From Halosimplex amylolyticum (GTDB lineage: Archaea > Halobacteriota > Halobacteria > Halobacteriales > Haloarculaceae), in assembly GCF_051414035.1 (NCBI RefSeq), contig NZ_JBLKNW010000002.1:186001-250000 (forward strand): a DNA stretch of 64,000 nt. Reading direction: 5' to 3'. Under the pieces are notes generated by a model, which was not told where the DNA came from, ran no database searches, and was given only the letters and a program-made list of their open reading frames with translations. The position numbers and the translations under genes were made by a program. Shown here piece by piece: positions 51,408-59,421 of the stretch; within the stretch, counting starts at the first letter, position 1; every line of letters starts with the position of its first letter.

Positions 51408-52120
51408 CTCGCGTCCTCGTGTCGCTGGCGATACTGGAGGGGGATACCGTCTCACCGGGGCTGATCGACCTGCTGGGGACCGTCGACGTGACGGTCCTGG
51501 GCTATCACGTCGTCCCCGAGCAGACGCCGCCGGACCAGGCCCGACTCCAGTACGAGGACCGGGCGAACGAGGCGCTCGACGACGTGACCGAGGAGTTCGC
51601 GGCCGCGGGCGGCGCGGCCGAGCGGCGACTCGTGTTCACGCACGACCGGCGGCAGTCGATCCAGCGCGTCGCCGAAGAGGTCGCCGCCGACGCGTTCGCC
51701 GTCACCGGCGCGACCGGGCCAGTCGAGCGACTGCTCGTCCCGGTGATCGGCGACGTGGCCGTCGACCGCATCACGGCGTTCGTCACCGAACTGGTCGGCG
51801 ACCGCGACATCGAGGTGACGCTCTTCTTCGCGTCCGACGACGAGGGCGAGGCGGAACAGACCGTCCTCGACGAGGGTGCGACGATCCTTCGCGAAGCCGG
51901 TATCGACGTCGAGACGGTACACGCGACCGGCGCACCGTTCGACTCGCTCGTCGACGCGGCGGCGGGTCACGACGCCGTCGTCATGGGTGAGCGCGCGCCG
52001 TCGCTCAAGTCGTTCCTCTTCGGCGACGAGGCCGACCGCGTCGCCACCGAGACGGTCGGCCCGGTGCTCGTCGTCCGCCGCGAGGACGAGGAGCGCGACT
52101 CGGACGCGGACACCGAGTGA
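51404..52120 (+). CDS. UspA-like stress-protein domain protein
   Basis: 238 residues with one clear C-terminal Usp-like fold (VTGATGPVERLLVPVIGDVA to TVGPVLVVRRED) and a divergent N-terminal half (TRVLVSLAILEGDTVSPGLI). The ATP-loop motif G-2x-G-9x-G is not complete, so nucleotide binding is doubtful. The ATGA overlap with the APC permease gene indicates co-translation. A regulatory role on the transporter is plausible but unproven. Confidence 0.82.
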   Translation: MTRVLVSLAILEGDTVSPGLIDLLGTVDVTVLGYHVVPEQTPPDQARLQYEDRANEALDDVTEEFAAAGGAAERRLVFTHDRRQSIQRVAEEVAADAFAVTGATGPVERLLVPVIGDVAVDRITAFVTELVGDRDIEVTLFFASDDEGEAEQTVLDEGATILREAGIDVETVHATGAPFDSLVDAAAGHDAVVMGERAPSLKSFLFGDEADRVATETVGPVLVVRREDEERDSDADTE

Positions 52121-52144
52121 CGCGGCTCTCCCCCGGGAAACCCA

Positions 52145-54388
52145 TCAGAGCTTCTCGGAGTTTTTGGCCTGTTTCGACCGCCGGTCGATCTGCTCGAAGC
52201 GGTTGTCGGCCGCGTTCGCCAGTCCCGGCGGGAGGGCCGAACGGGCCGTCTCCAGTCGCTCGGTCGCGCGTTCCAGCCGCGAAGCCACGGCGTCGATACT
52301 CGCGTCGGCCTGCCCGCGGTCGCCGGCCTCGGCGCGCTCGGCGGCCCGCTCCGCGGCCGCGGCGATGGCTTCGAGTACCTGTACGAGGCCCCGGAGCGAG
52401 TTGCCCGGTCCGCCGTCGTCGTCGCTCCCGCCGCCACCACCTCCGCCGCCGCCCTGTCCCTGCCCCGACGAACCGGCGTCGCCGTCAACGTCGCTCTCGT
52501 CGTCGAGTTCAGCCGCGACCGCCGCTCGGGTCTCTTCGGCCACGTCGGCGAGATACCGGGCGAGCGATGCTTTTCCAGTTTGCGGGCGGTCGACGCTCAC
52601 GCGCTCCTCGGTACCGGGATTGACGCGTTCGGCACCGACCTCGTCGTCCGAGTCCCTGACCTCCGCCGTGTAGGCGCCGCCGCGGTGGACGTAGACGGCG
52701 TCCGGGCCGGACAGCGGCGCGTCGTAGAGGCGCCCCGCGAAGTCGTCCTCGACGGCCAGGTCCGTCAGGTCGTCGTCGCTCTCGGTGGGGTCGACGGCGA
52801 GTTTCGTCGCGTCCTCGCGGGCGACCAGCGACACGTCGCCGCCGACGCCGGCGGCCGTCACGCCCGAAACGGGGCCGTCACCGGGCGTTCGTGTCCCGAC
52901 GTCGGTCGCCGCTGCCGTGCCGTCGGCCGTTTCAGTCCCGGCAGCCGAGGCGTCGGTCGTCGCCGCCTCGCCGACGGCGACGGTCTCGCTGTGCGGCGCG
53001 AGGCCGGCGCCGTTGACCGTCAGGCGGTGTTCGCCGTCGGGGACGTCCTGCGCGACGGCGATGCCGCCGAACGTCGGGACGGCCTCGGGCTCGCTCTCGA
53101 CCAGCGCGACCGCTTCGACCGGTGACTCCCGCGTCGTCAGGCCTTCGTTCTCCGGCGCGTCGGGGGAGGGGACCGCTTCGACGACGCGGGCGAGGACGGT
53201 GTTGACCGGTGCGGGGTCGCCGACGGCGTCGTAGCGGTCGGCGAGTGCCCGCCGGTGGGTCGGGTCGGAGACGTCGGCGGCCGGGTTCTCGTATCGCGCT
53301 TGTTCCCACGGCGCTCCCGGCGCCGTGAGGTGGCTCGCGACGGCGTCTTCGACCGCGCCCGGGATCGCGAACTCGAAACTCAGTTGCGGGCCGGTGAAGT
53401 CGGCGACGTGTTCGAGGTCGGCCGTCGGTACGAGGTCGTACGTCACGTCGGCGTCGATCTCGGCGTCGGCGTCGGTGGCCGCCGCGTCGAAGACCAGCCC
53501 GGTCGAGCGCTCCGGGAGGTCGGTCGGCGGCGACGAGAGCGCGTCGAACGACCGAACAGTCGCCTCCGCCGGCACGAGGTCAGACTCCGCCACGGACGGG
53601 AGCCGGTCGTGTTCGTAGACCGGTGCGCCGTCGAGTTCCGGGACGACGAACGGCAGGCGACCCCCTTCGTCGCGCGGCAGGCCGTAGGCGAGCGGCAGTT
53701 CGGCGACGTCTTCGAGGCCCTCGATGGCGCTGTTGGTGATGTCGGCGAGGAGGTCGCCGCCCCCGAGTCGCTGGAAGCGGTCGGCGGCGTCGTTGACCGA
53801 CAGCGCGCTCGAATGGGAGCCGAGCTCCGAGAGGATCCGCGGTCGGCGGCCGGGGTCGGGGTCGAGGAACTCGTTGTTCGGGACCGTCCGGGAGTGGGAA
53901 CTGGCGACGTACAGCTGTGGGTCGCCCGAATCCGTGTCGACGAAGACGTGGAGTACCTCCCAGTCGTGCCAGTGGAAGTTGGTGGTGAACTGGTCGAACG
54001 CCGAGTAGAACCAGTACTGGACGACCGCCAGGGGCGAGCCCTCGTAGGCGACCGCGTTGTAGAACACGGTCGGCTCAGGTGGAGAGTCACCGTCGAACGC
54101 GTCGGTGTAGCCGTCGAACGCGGCGAAGCCGTCGACGACCGTCTCGCCGTCGCGCTCGCGCTCGTAGGGTCGGGGGTCCGTCGGGAGCCACCGTTCGCCC
54201 TCGTCGAAGTACAGCGTCGGGGCGAACCGCTCGGCGAGGTCCCGCGCCCGGTCGTCGGGGACGGCGGTCGTCGCGTCGTCGGCCTCGCGCTCGAAGGCGC
54301 CGCAGCCGGCCAGCGCCGCAGCGCCGGCGCCGGCCACGCCGCCGAGGAGTCGCCGGCGAGTCAGCGTCTGCGGTCCGTCCGGAATCAT
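52145..54388 (-). CDS. Tat lipoprotein with VPS62-like domain
   Basis: 747 residues. The N-terminus TLTRRRLLGGVAGAGAAALA followed by GCGAF is a twin-arginine signal with lipobox (LAGC), so the mature protein is lipid-anchored outside the cell. Residues about 50-230 resemble the Vps62 family (FAPTLYFDEGERWLPTDP, VVQYWFYSAFD, FHWHDWEVLHVFVD, ASSHSRTV). A long beta-rich part (to about 640) and an Asp/Gly-rich linker with nine consecutive Gly follow, then a C-terminal helical region (about 665-747) with coiled-coil character. The function is unknown. Confidence 0.8.
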   Translation of the reverse strand: MIPDGPQTLTRRRLLGGVAGAGAAALAGCGAFEREADDATTAVPDDRARDLAERFAPTLYFDEGERWLPTDPRPYERERDGETVVDGFAAFDGYTDAFDGDSPPEPTVFYNAVAYEGSPLAVVQYWFYSAFDQFTTNFHWHDWEVLHVFVDTDSGDPQLYVASSHSRTVPNNEFLDPDPGRRPRILSELGSHSSALSVNDAADRFQRLGGGDLLADITNSAIEGLEDVAELPLAYGLPRDEGGRLPFVVPELDGAPVYEHDRLPSVAESDLVPAEATVRSFDALSSPPTDLPERSTGLVFDAAATDADAEIDADVTYDLVPTADLEHVADFTGPQLSFEFAIPGAVEDAVASHLTAPGAPWEQARYENPAADVSDPTHRRALADRYDAVGDPAPVNTVLARVVEAVPSPDAPENEGLTTRESPVEAVALVESEPEAVPTFGGIAVAQDVPDGEHRLTVNGAGLAPHSETVAVGEAATTDASAAGTETADGTAAATDVGTRTPGDGPVSGVTAAGVGGDVSLVAREDATKLAVDPTESDDDLTDLAVEDDFAGRLYDAPLSGPDAVYVHRGGAYTAEVRDSDDEVGAERVNPGTEERVSVDRPQTGKASLARYLADVAEETRAAVAAELDDESDVDGDAGSSGQGQGGGGGGGGGSDDDGGPGNSLRGLVQVLEAIAAAAERAAERAEAGDRGQADASIDAVASRLERATERLETARSALPPGLANAADNRFEQIDRRSKQAKNSEKL

Positions 54389-54525
54389 CGCTCCACCTCA
54401 CGGACGGGTGAGTCGGACGCGCCGGAAAATCGCATGGCCAGTGCTTCGAGCGGCGGCGGATATGTCTTGTGTCGCGGTCGCCGCCCGGTGATGCCGATCG
54501 TCGCCGGGGTGCGCTGGCGCGAACG

Positions 54526-54530
54526 TTTAT
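54526..54530 (+). promoter_or_regulatory. TATA-like box before the phosphate permease leader
   Basis: ACGTTTATTCGG places TTTAT 27-31 nt before an ATG at 54557 that opens a 10-codon frame (MAASSTDGGS). That frame's TGA (54587-54589) overlaps the GTG start of the permease at 54586. Confidence 0.45.
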
Positions 54531-54585
54531 TCGGACGCCGACACAACGTGCCGGCGATGGCTGCATCGTCTACCGACGGAGGGTC

Positions 54586-55794
54586 GTGAGCGTGGCGGGT
54601 GTCGGTTTCTGGGCGCTGGTCGTCCTCGCGACGGTCACGAGCCTGCTGACCGCGTGGGCGCTGGGCGCCAACAGCAACTCGCCGCCGTTCGCGCCCGCGA
54701 TCGGCGCCAACGCCATCTCGACGATGCGCGCCGCGTTCCTCATCGGCATCCTCGCCGCCCTCGGTGCGATCACCCAGGGCGGCGCCATCTCCGAGACGGT
54801 CGGGGCGGGCCTGATCGACGGCGTCGCGATCACCTCGCTGGCCGCCACCGCCGGCCTGCTGACCGCCAGCGCGTTCATGGCCTTCGGCGTCTACACGGGC
54901 TATCCCGTCCCCGCGGCCTTCGCGACCACGGGCGCGATGGTCGGCGTCGGCCTCTCGCTCGGCGGCGACCCCGCGTTCGACACGTACCGCCGGATCGTCA
55001 CGTTCTGGGTGCTCGTCCCCCCCGTTTCGGGTGGACTCGCCTACCTCACCGCCACGATCCTCCGCCGCGACGACATCCCCGAGACCGTCGGCGTCCCCCT
55101 CCTGGCGGCAGTCGTCGGCGCGATCGTCGCCAACGTCGAGTTGAGCGTCATCCCCTCGGGGCCCGACGCCACGCAGAACTCGCTGGCCGGACTCGCCGCC
55201 GACCTGGTCGACCTGCCCGCCGTCACGACCGTCCAGCCGATGGTCGCCGTCGTGACGGTCGCCCTCGCGGTCCTGAGCTTCCAGTTCATCCGTCGGCGGA
55301 CCCAGCAATCGGTCGACAAGGGGATCCGGACCTTTCTCGTCGTCCTCGGCAGCGTCGTCGCCTTCTCCAGCGGCGGGAGTCAGGTCGGCCTCGCCACGGG
55401 ACCGCTCGAAAACCTCTACAGCGCCGAACTGGGACTGCCGGGCATCGTCCTGCTCGCTATCGGCGCGGTCGGGATCCTCGGCGGGGCGTGGATGGGCGCG
55501 CCGCGACTCCTCCAGGCGACCTCCCGGGAGTACGCCTCGCTGGGCATCCGCCGCTCCATCGCCGCGCTCGTCCCCGGGTTCGTCATCGCCCAGGTCGCCA
55601 TCGCCCTGGGCATCCCCATCTCGTTCAACAACATCATCATCTCCGGCGTCATCGGCGGCGGCCTCGCCGGTGGCTCGGCGGGCGTCTCCCGCCGGAAGAT
55701 CGGCGTCACCCTCGCCTTCTGGCTCATCACGCTCGTCGCCTCCATCGCCATCGGGTTCGGGCTCTACCGCGTGTTCGCCGCCGTGCTCGGGTGA
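54586..55794 (+). CDS. Inorganic phosphate permease (PiT family)
   Basis: A 402-residue PiT transporter with about 10-11 membrane helices. The two inverted PiT signatures are visible: ALGANSNSPPFAPAIGANAI in the N-terminal half and SVVAFSSGGSQVGLATGPLE in the C-terminal half. A long loop with RRRTQQSVDKGIRTF lies between. The start is GTG at 54586 (GTG at 54592 is the alternative) because no ATG fits in frame. A short upstream frame ends in a GTGA overlap. It is divergent from the VPS62-like gene and imports phosphate with cation symport. Confidence 0.88.
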   Translation: MSVAGVGFWALVVLATVTSLLTAWALGANSNSPPFAPAIGANAISTMRAAFLIGILAALGAITQGGAISETVGAGLIDGVAITSLAATAGLLTASAFMAFGVYTGYPVPAAFATTGAMVGVGLSLGGDPAFDTYRRIVTFWVLVPPVSGGLAYLTATILRRDDIPETVGVPLLAAVVGAIVANVELSVIPSGPDATQNSLAGLAADLVDLPAVTTVQPMVAVVTVALAVLSFQFIRRRTQQSVDKGIRTFLVVLGSVVAFSSGGSQVGLATGPLENLYSAELGLPGIVLLAIGAVGILGGAWMGAPRLLQATSREYASLGIRRSIAALVPGFVIAQVAIALGIPISFNNIIISGVIGGGLAGGSAGVSRRKIGVTLAFWLITLVASIAIGFGLYRVFAAVLG

Positions 55795-56252
55795 AGACAT
55801 TATTCTGGTGCGATGATGTGTTGAACGAACGTTGTGGCGGCCGCTGGCGAGCGTGCCGAACGATAGTGGGGCCGCGAGGCGGAGCCGTGCGAGGGATGAG
55901 CAACGCAGGCGAGCGAAGCGAGCCGAGTAGCGCAGTCGGTTGGGGAGGCGTGAGGCTGTTTGCGGTTACTGTGGCGGTGTGATAGCTGTCCTCCTGGCGG
56001 ACTGAAAGGGCGAGGCGCGCTCGCGCCGCAGGGGAGTCGCTGGGTGGGCACTATTCGAGGGAGCGAAGCGACCGAGGATATCCCGGCCAGCGACCGCGAG
56101 CGGGCCGAGGGCTTTCGACACTGAACGTCGGCCGTGGTCGCGACTCCTAGCGAGCGGGACGAGGACTTTCACCGCGTGCTGTCACCAGCGAAAAGGTCGA
56201 CTCAGAGACGGTCGTCGCAAGAGGTATCCACGAGGGGCGCCAGCACACGGGT
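55795..56252. repeat. Repeat island D
   Basis: No gene. It contains GCGAGCGAAGCGAGCC units, CAGTCGGTTGGGGAGGCGTGAGG, the long-hairpin element (55999-56118) and two further GCGAGCGGGMCGAGG units to about 56175. The last about 75 bp hold the promoter of the glutaredoxin gene. Confidence 0.7.
55999..56118 (+). other. Long-hairpin element copy D
   Basis: GGACTGAAAGGGCGAGGCG, the outer stem GCTCGCG/CGCGAGC, the inner stem GTCGCTGGGTGGG/CCCGGCCAGCGAC, the conserved CTATTCGAGG...CCGAGGATATCCC, and CGGGCCGAGGGCTTTCGA. Stem bases differ completely from copies A-C but still pair. Confidence 0.6.
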
Positions 56253-56594
56253 ATGACGTTCGATCCCAACGAGAGCCTTCCCCAGGACGAGGTCGACGAG
56301 CGCGTGGACGAGGCGATCGAGAACAACGAGGTCGTCCTGTTCATGAAGGGCACGGAGATCATGCCCCAGTGCGGCTACTCCGACCGAGCACTCACACTGC
56401 TCAAGCAGTACCGCGACGACGTCGAGGTGGTCGACACGCTCGAATCGCTCGACGAGTTCCGCGTCGCGCTCGAACGCCACAGCGGCCGGGAGACCATCCC
56501 GCAAACGTTCGTCGACGGCGAGTTCGTCGGCGGCAGCGACATCCTCAAACAGCTGGACGAGCGCGGCGACCTCGAACCGAAACTGACCGCCTGA
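56253..56594 (+). CDS. Monothiol-type glutaredoxin
   Basis: 113 residues of the Grx4/CGFS-like family: VVLFMKGTEIMPQCGYSDRA with the single active cysteine Cys40 (CGYS instead of CGFS), IPQTFVDGEFVGGSDIL as the glutathione-binding TVP-like and GG elements. Such proteins carry or transfer [2Fe-2S] clusters. Haloarchaea use gamma-glutamylcysteine rather than glutathione, so the thiol partner may differ. It is monocistronic, with the promoter in the AT-poorer end of island D. Confidence 0.85.
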   Translation: MTFDPNESLPQDEVDERVDEAIENNEVVLFMKGTEIMPQCGYSDRALTLLKQYRDDVEVVDTLESLDEFRVALERHSGRETIPQTFVDGEFVGGSDILKQLDERGDLEPKLTA

Positions 56595-56707
56595 CGTTCA
56601 CACCAGCGACACGCCGGATTTCCGTCACGGCGGCCGGAGTTCCGTTACGCCGGCCGGGTTTCGGGCGCCGGCCGCGCCCTTTTCCTCGCGCTCGTCGTAT
56701 CGGAGAT

Positions 56708-57226
56708 ATGGCCGACCGTTCGGGTAGCTGGCTCGGTGTCCCGCACGATATCGCGCCGCTCGTCCGGGCCGGCGTCGTCCTCGGGCTCGGACTCGGCGGT
56801 TTCTTCGACGGCATCGTCCTCCACCAGGTCCTCCAGTGGCACCACATGCTCTCGGCGCATCCCGACCCGGCCGTCGCCGGCGACCTGCAGCTGAACGTGC
56901 TCGCCGACGGGCTGTTCCACGTCGCGACGTACGTCTTCACCATCGCCGGCGTGGTGCTCCTCTGGCGGGCGTGGCGCGACCCCGCCGTCCCGCCGTCGGG
57001 GCGGGTGCTGTTCGGGGCGACGATCCTCGGCTGGGGGACGTTCAACGTCGTCGAGGGCGTCGTCGACCACCACCTGCTGGCGATCCACCACGTCTGGCCG
57101 GACGGTCCCGGTTCCGTGCTCCTCTGGGATCTCGCGTTTCTGGCGTGGGGCGCCCTGTTCGTCGTCGGCGGGTACGCCGTCGTCCAGCGGACGAGCGCAC
57201 AGTCCGGCGAGCGCACCGGGTCCTGA
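56708..57226 (+). CDS. DUF2243 membrane protein
   Basis: 172 residues with four membrane helices. The DUF2243 signature GGFFDGIVLHQVLQWHHML is near the N-terminus and further histidines lie in helix-adjacent loops (DGLFHVATY, VDHHLLAIHHVWP), suggesting metal or heme binding. The function is unknown. The start is ATG after CGGAGAT. It is followed by another small membrane protein gene 46 nt downstream. Confidence 0.85.
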   Translation: MADRSGSWLGVPHDIAPLVRAGVVLGLGLGGFFDGIVLHQVLQWHHMLSAHPDPAVAGDLQLNVLADGLFHVATYVFTIAGVVLLWRAWRDPAVPPSGRVLFGATILGWGTFNVVEGVVDHHLLAIHHVWPDGPGSVLLWDLAFLAWGALFVVGGYAVVQRTSAQSGERTGS

Positions 57227-57272
57227 CCGATACAGGAGAAAACACTTTCCGGCCCTCGCCGGATCGGTCCGC

Positions 57273-57764
57273 ATGGCCCTCCCGCTCGCTCTCCGCCCGC
57301 CAGCACAGTCAGTCGGCAGCGACGTGGCGGGGACGCTCCTCGGCATCGCCATCCTCGTGCTCGCGCTGGTGCTCCCGGGGCTCGCACTCGCGGCGCTGTG
57401 GCTCCCGTTCACGCTCTCGAAGCGCGTCCGGCGGCTGTTCGAGATGGGGCCGACGAGCCACTGGCTGGGCAACTTCGTCGCCGGATTCGTCGTCGTCGGA
57501 GCGGTCCACACCGCTCTCCTGTTCGGGACGCTGACGAACGCGCCGACCGACGACGCGGTCGCCAGCATCGTCATGCTCGGCAATCCCGCCTTCGCGCTCG
57601 TCTGCTGGGCGGTCGCCGCGTTCGCGCTCCCGCTCGTCGGCTACGACTGGGTCGAAGACGCCGTGGTGTCCCGACTGTTCCTCTTCCTGGGGGCGGTCTG
57701 GTACGCCGCAGTGACGACCGTCCCGCTCTTTCTCGCGATGGTGTTCTACTACCTCCCGACCTGA
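57273..57764 (+). CDS. Membrane protein of unknown function
   Basis: 163 residues with about four membrane helices (about 20-45, 68-88, 100-122, 132-160). LPFTLSKRVRRLFEMGPTSH forms a basic cytosolic loop. I recognise no family. It may be cotranscribed with the DUF2243 gene (46-nt gap, same strand). Confidence 0.7.
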   Translation: MALPLALRPPAQSVGSDVAGTLLGIAILVLALVLPGLALAALWLPFTLSKRVRRLFEMGPTSHWLGNFVAGFVVVGAVHTALLFGTLTNAPTDDAVASIVMLGNPAFALVCWAVAAFALPLVGYDWVEDAVVSRLFLFLGAVWYAAVTTVPLFLAMVFYYLPT

Positions 57765-57828
57765 CCCGAGCGCGGGGCTTCGGTCCGCGGCCGCCGGGAC
57801 CGCGCGGTCACTCGCCGGACGCCACCGA

Positions 57829-57835
57829 GTTTTAA
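57829..57835 (+). promoter_or_regulatory. TATA box of ridA
   Basis: GTTTTAA at 57829-57835 lies 26-32 nt before the ridA ATG at 57861 in otherwise GC-rich sequence, fitting a leaderless transcript. Confidence 0.55.
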
Positions 57836-57860
57836 GCCGGTCGCGGGCGCTCCTCCGGGT

Positions 57861-58238
57861 ATGAAACGCATCGTCGACACCGACGCGGCGCCCGCGGCGG
57901 TGGGCGCGTACAGCCAGGCCACCGAGACCGACGACCTCGTGTTCACGGCGGGGCAGATCCCCCTGACGCCGGACGGCGAACTCCTCGACGACGCCGACAT
58001 CGACGTCCAGACCCAGCAGTCGCTGGAGAACGTCGCGGCCATCCTCGAGGAGGCGGGCGCGAGCATGGACGACGTGCTGAAGGTCACCGTCTACCTCGAC
58101 GACATCGGCGACTTCGACGCGATGAACGACACCTACGAGACCTTCTTCGACGACGAACCGCCGGCCCGCAGCGCCGTCGGCGTCGACGAACTCCCGAAGG
58201 GCGTCGGCGTCGAGATCGAGGCCATCGCAACGAAGTGA
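57861..58238 (+). CDS. ridA: RidA-family enamine/imine deaminase
   Basis: A 125-residue Rid protein that hydrolyses reactive 2-aminoacrylate-type intermediates from PLP enzymes. VGAYSQATETDDLVFTAGQI, TQQSLENVAAILEEAGASMD, VLKVTVYLDDI and the C-terminal ARSAVGVDELPKGVGVEIEA contain the trimer active-site Arg and Glu. Its TGA overlaps the ATG of the next gene by one base, so the two are cotranscribed. Confidence 0.92.
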   Translation: MKRIVDTDAAPAAVGAYSQATETDDLVFTAGQIPLTPDGELLDDADIDVQTQQSLENVAAILEEAGASMDDVLKVTVYLDDIGDFDAMNDTYETFFDDEPPARSAVGVDELPKGVGVEIEAIATK

Positions 58239-58546
58239 TGGCCGGCGACGACGCGCCGAGCGACGACGACGCGCCGAGCGACGACGACGCGCCGAGCGAC
58301 GACGACGGGCCACGCGAGCGGTCCACCGACGAGCCGATGCTCGACTCACGGACGAAATCGAGCCTGCTGTGGGGTCTCGTCGGCGGGCTCTCGTTTATGG
58401 TGCTCGTCCAGGGCTACGAACTCCTCACGGATCTGCCGGTCGGCATCGGCGTGAAGTTCGCCGTCGCGCTGGTGGTGGCCGTCGGCGCGGCTGGGCTGAC
58501 CCACGTCACCCGGGGCCGACTGCCGACGCAGAACGAAAGCCCTTAA
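58238..58546 (+). CDS. Small membrane protein with acidic repeat N-terminus
   Basis: 102 residues. The N-terminus holds three copies of APSDDD (18-bp DNA repeats at 58253-58306), followed by a charged linker and two membrane helices (about 43-62 and 68-88). The start overlaps the ridA stop by one base. The repeats are identical at DNA level, a sign of recent slippage. The function is unknown. Confidence 0.7.
   Translation: MAGDDAPSDDDAPSDDDAPSDDDGPRERSTDEPMLDSRTKSSLLWGLVGGLSFMVLVQGYELLTDLPVGIGVKFAVALVVAVGAAGLTHVTRGRLPTQNESP
58253..58306 (+). repeat. Three identical 18-bp tandem repeats
   Basis: GCGCCGAGCGACGACGAC occurs three times without change, encoding APSDDD, near the N-terminus of the small membrane protein. 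Confidence 0.9.
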
Positions 58547-58573
58547 CCGACCGACTGCGGTATCTCCAACTGA

Positions 58574-58654
58574 GCCAGGATGGCCGAACGGTAAGGCGCA
58601 CGCCTGGAAAGCGTGTTCCCTTTGGGATTCTGGGTTCAAATCCCAGTCCTGGCG
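58574..58654 (+). tRNA. tRNA-Ser (GGA)
   Basis: An 81-nt class II tRNA. The acceptor arms GCCAGGA/TCCTGGC (58574-58580 and 58647-58653) pair, with discriminator G58654. The anticodon stem-loop is CACGC-CTGGAAA-GCGTG with anticodon GGA, the variable arm is TTCCCTTTGGGAT, and the T arm is CTGGG-TTCAAAT-CCCAG. CCA is not encoded. It has no intron. A TTTTT-hairpin repeat element starts right after the 3' end. Confidence 0.95.
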
Positions 58655-58800
58655 TACCACCTTTTTGCGGCTCGGGTTTCCTCGGTCGCCTTCGGCGACC
58701 TGCGGGAACCGCTCACCGCAAAAAGATGGGGCAAAAAGGCCGAGCGCGCCGTCGGCGCGCTCGGAAGAAACCGCGCTCGCTCCGCTCGCGCGGTATGCTG
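58655..58800 (+). repeat. TTTTT-hairpin repeat element, copy 3
   Basis: ACCACCTTTTTGCGG, an inner hairpin GGTCGCC-TTC-GGCGACC (58684-58700), CCGCAAAAAGATGGGGC pairing with the start, AAAAAGGCCG, a GAGCGCGCCGTCGGCGCGCTC palindrome and CCGCGCTCGCTCCGCTCGCGCGG. It has the same order of parts as the copy after DP2. Confidence 0.65.
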
Positions 58801-58854
58801 GCCCCTATTACCACCGTTTCCGATTTAGAGCCGTACCTCAGCATCTATCCCTTG

Positions 58855-58906
58855 CATCGCATCTGGTGCAAAATTTGAAGCCCCTTCGTCGCATCAATAC
58901 TGATGC
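58855..58906. promoter_or_regulatory. GCATC inverted repeats before the zinc-ribbon/HTH gene
   Basis: GCATCA-ATAC-TGATGC (58891-58906) is a perfect inverted repeat ending one base before the ATG at 58908. A second related site, TTGCATCGCATCTGGTGCAA, lies at about 58853-58872. Two similar sites over the promoter and start suggest autoregulation. Confidence 0.5.
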
Positions 58907-58907
58907 A

Positions 58908-59399
58908 ATGGGAGATCCTGACACGGAGGGTGAAGGGAGCTCAGAGGGGGGATCCGAGGCAGAGACGGCGCTCGACGAGACTGTCGAGCGGTCGTTCACG
59001 TGTACGTTCTGCGGATTCGGGATGATCCACGAGGTGCCGCTGTTGCAGGCCGAGGCCCAGAGCGTCTGCTACAACTGCGGCGACTGGACGACCCAGTCTG
59101 CCGACTCCGAAGTGGTGGTCCGAGCCGCCGAGACCGCCGCGGAGGCGCTCGCGGACGGACTCATGACGGAACGCCAGGCGCTGGCGTATCTCCTCCGGGA
59201 GGTCGCCGGCCTCGACAGACAGACTACCGCCGACGCGATGGAGAGCACGCCGTCGAACGTCGACAACCTCCAGCGGCGCGCGAGCGAGAAGGTCGACGCC
59301 GCGCGGGACCTCGTCGACGGACTGGAGACGCTGGAATCGACGACAGCGCCCGAGGAAACGCCCGAGGAATTGCCCGAGACGCCCGACGCCGACGGGTGA
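58908..59399 (+). CDS. Zinc-ribbon and HTH transcription regulator-like protein
   Basis: 163 residues. A zinc ribbon (about 29-60; CTFCGFGMIHE and CYNCGDWTT) is followed by a helical region with a sigma-70 region-4-like HTH (about 82-130; MTERQALAYLLREVAGLDRQ, TTADAMESTPSNVDNLQRRA). The N- and C-termini are acidic and disordered. It is likely a DNA-binding regulator. The ATG is fixed by the inverted repeat ending just before it and by haloarchaeal composition. It is convergent with the MFS gene. Confidence 0.8.
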   Translation: MGDPDTEGEGSSEGGSEAETALDETVERSFTCTFCGFGMIHEVPLLQAEAQSVCYNCGDWTTQSADSEVVVRAAETAAEALADGLMTERQALAYLLREVAGLDRQTTADAMESTPSNVDNLQRRASEKVDAARDLVDGLETLESTTAPEETPEELPETPDADG

Positions 59400-59421
59400 G
59401 GACGAACCCGCGCGACGGGAT

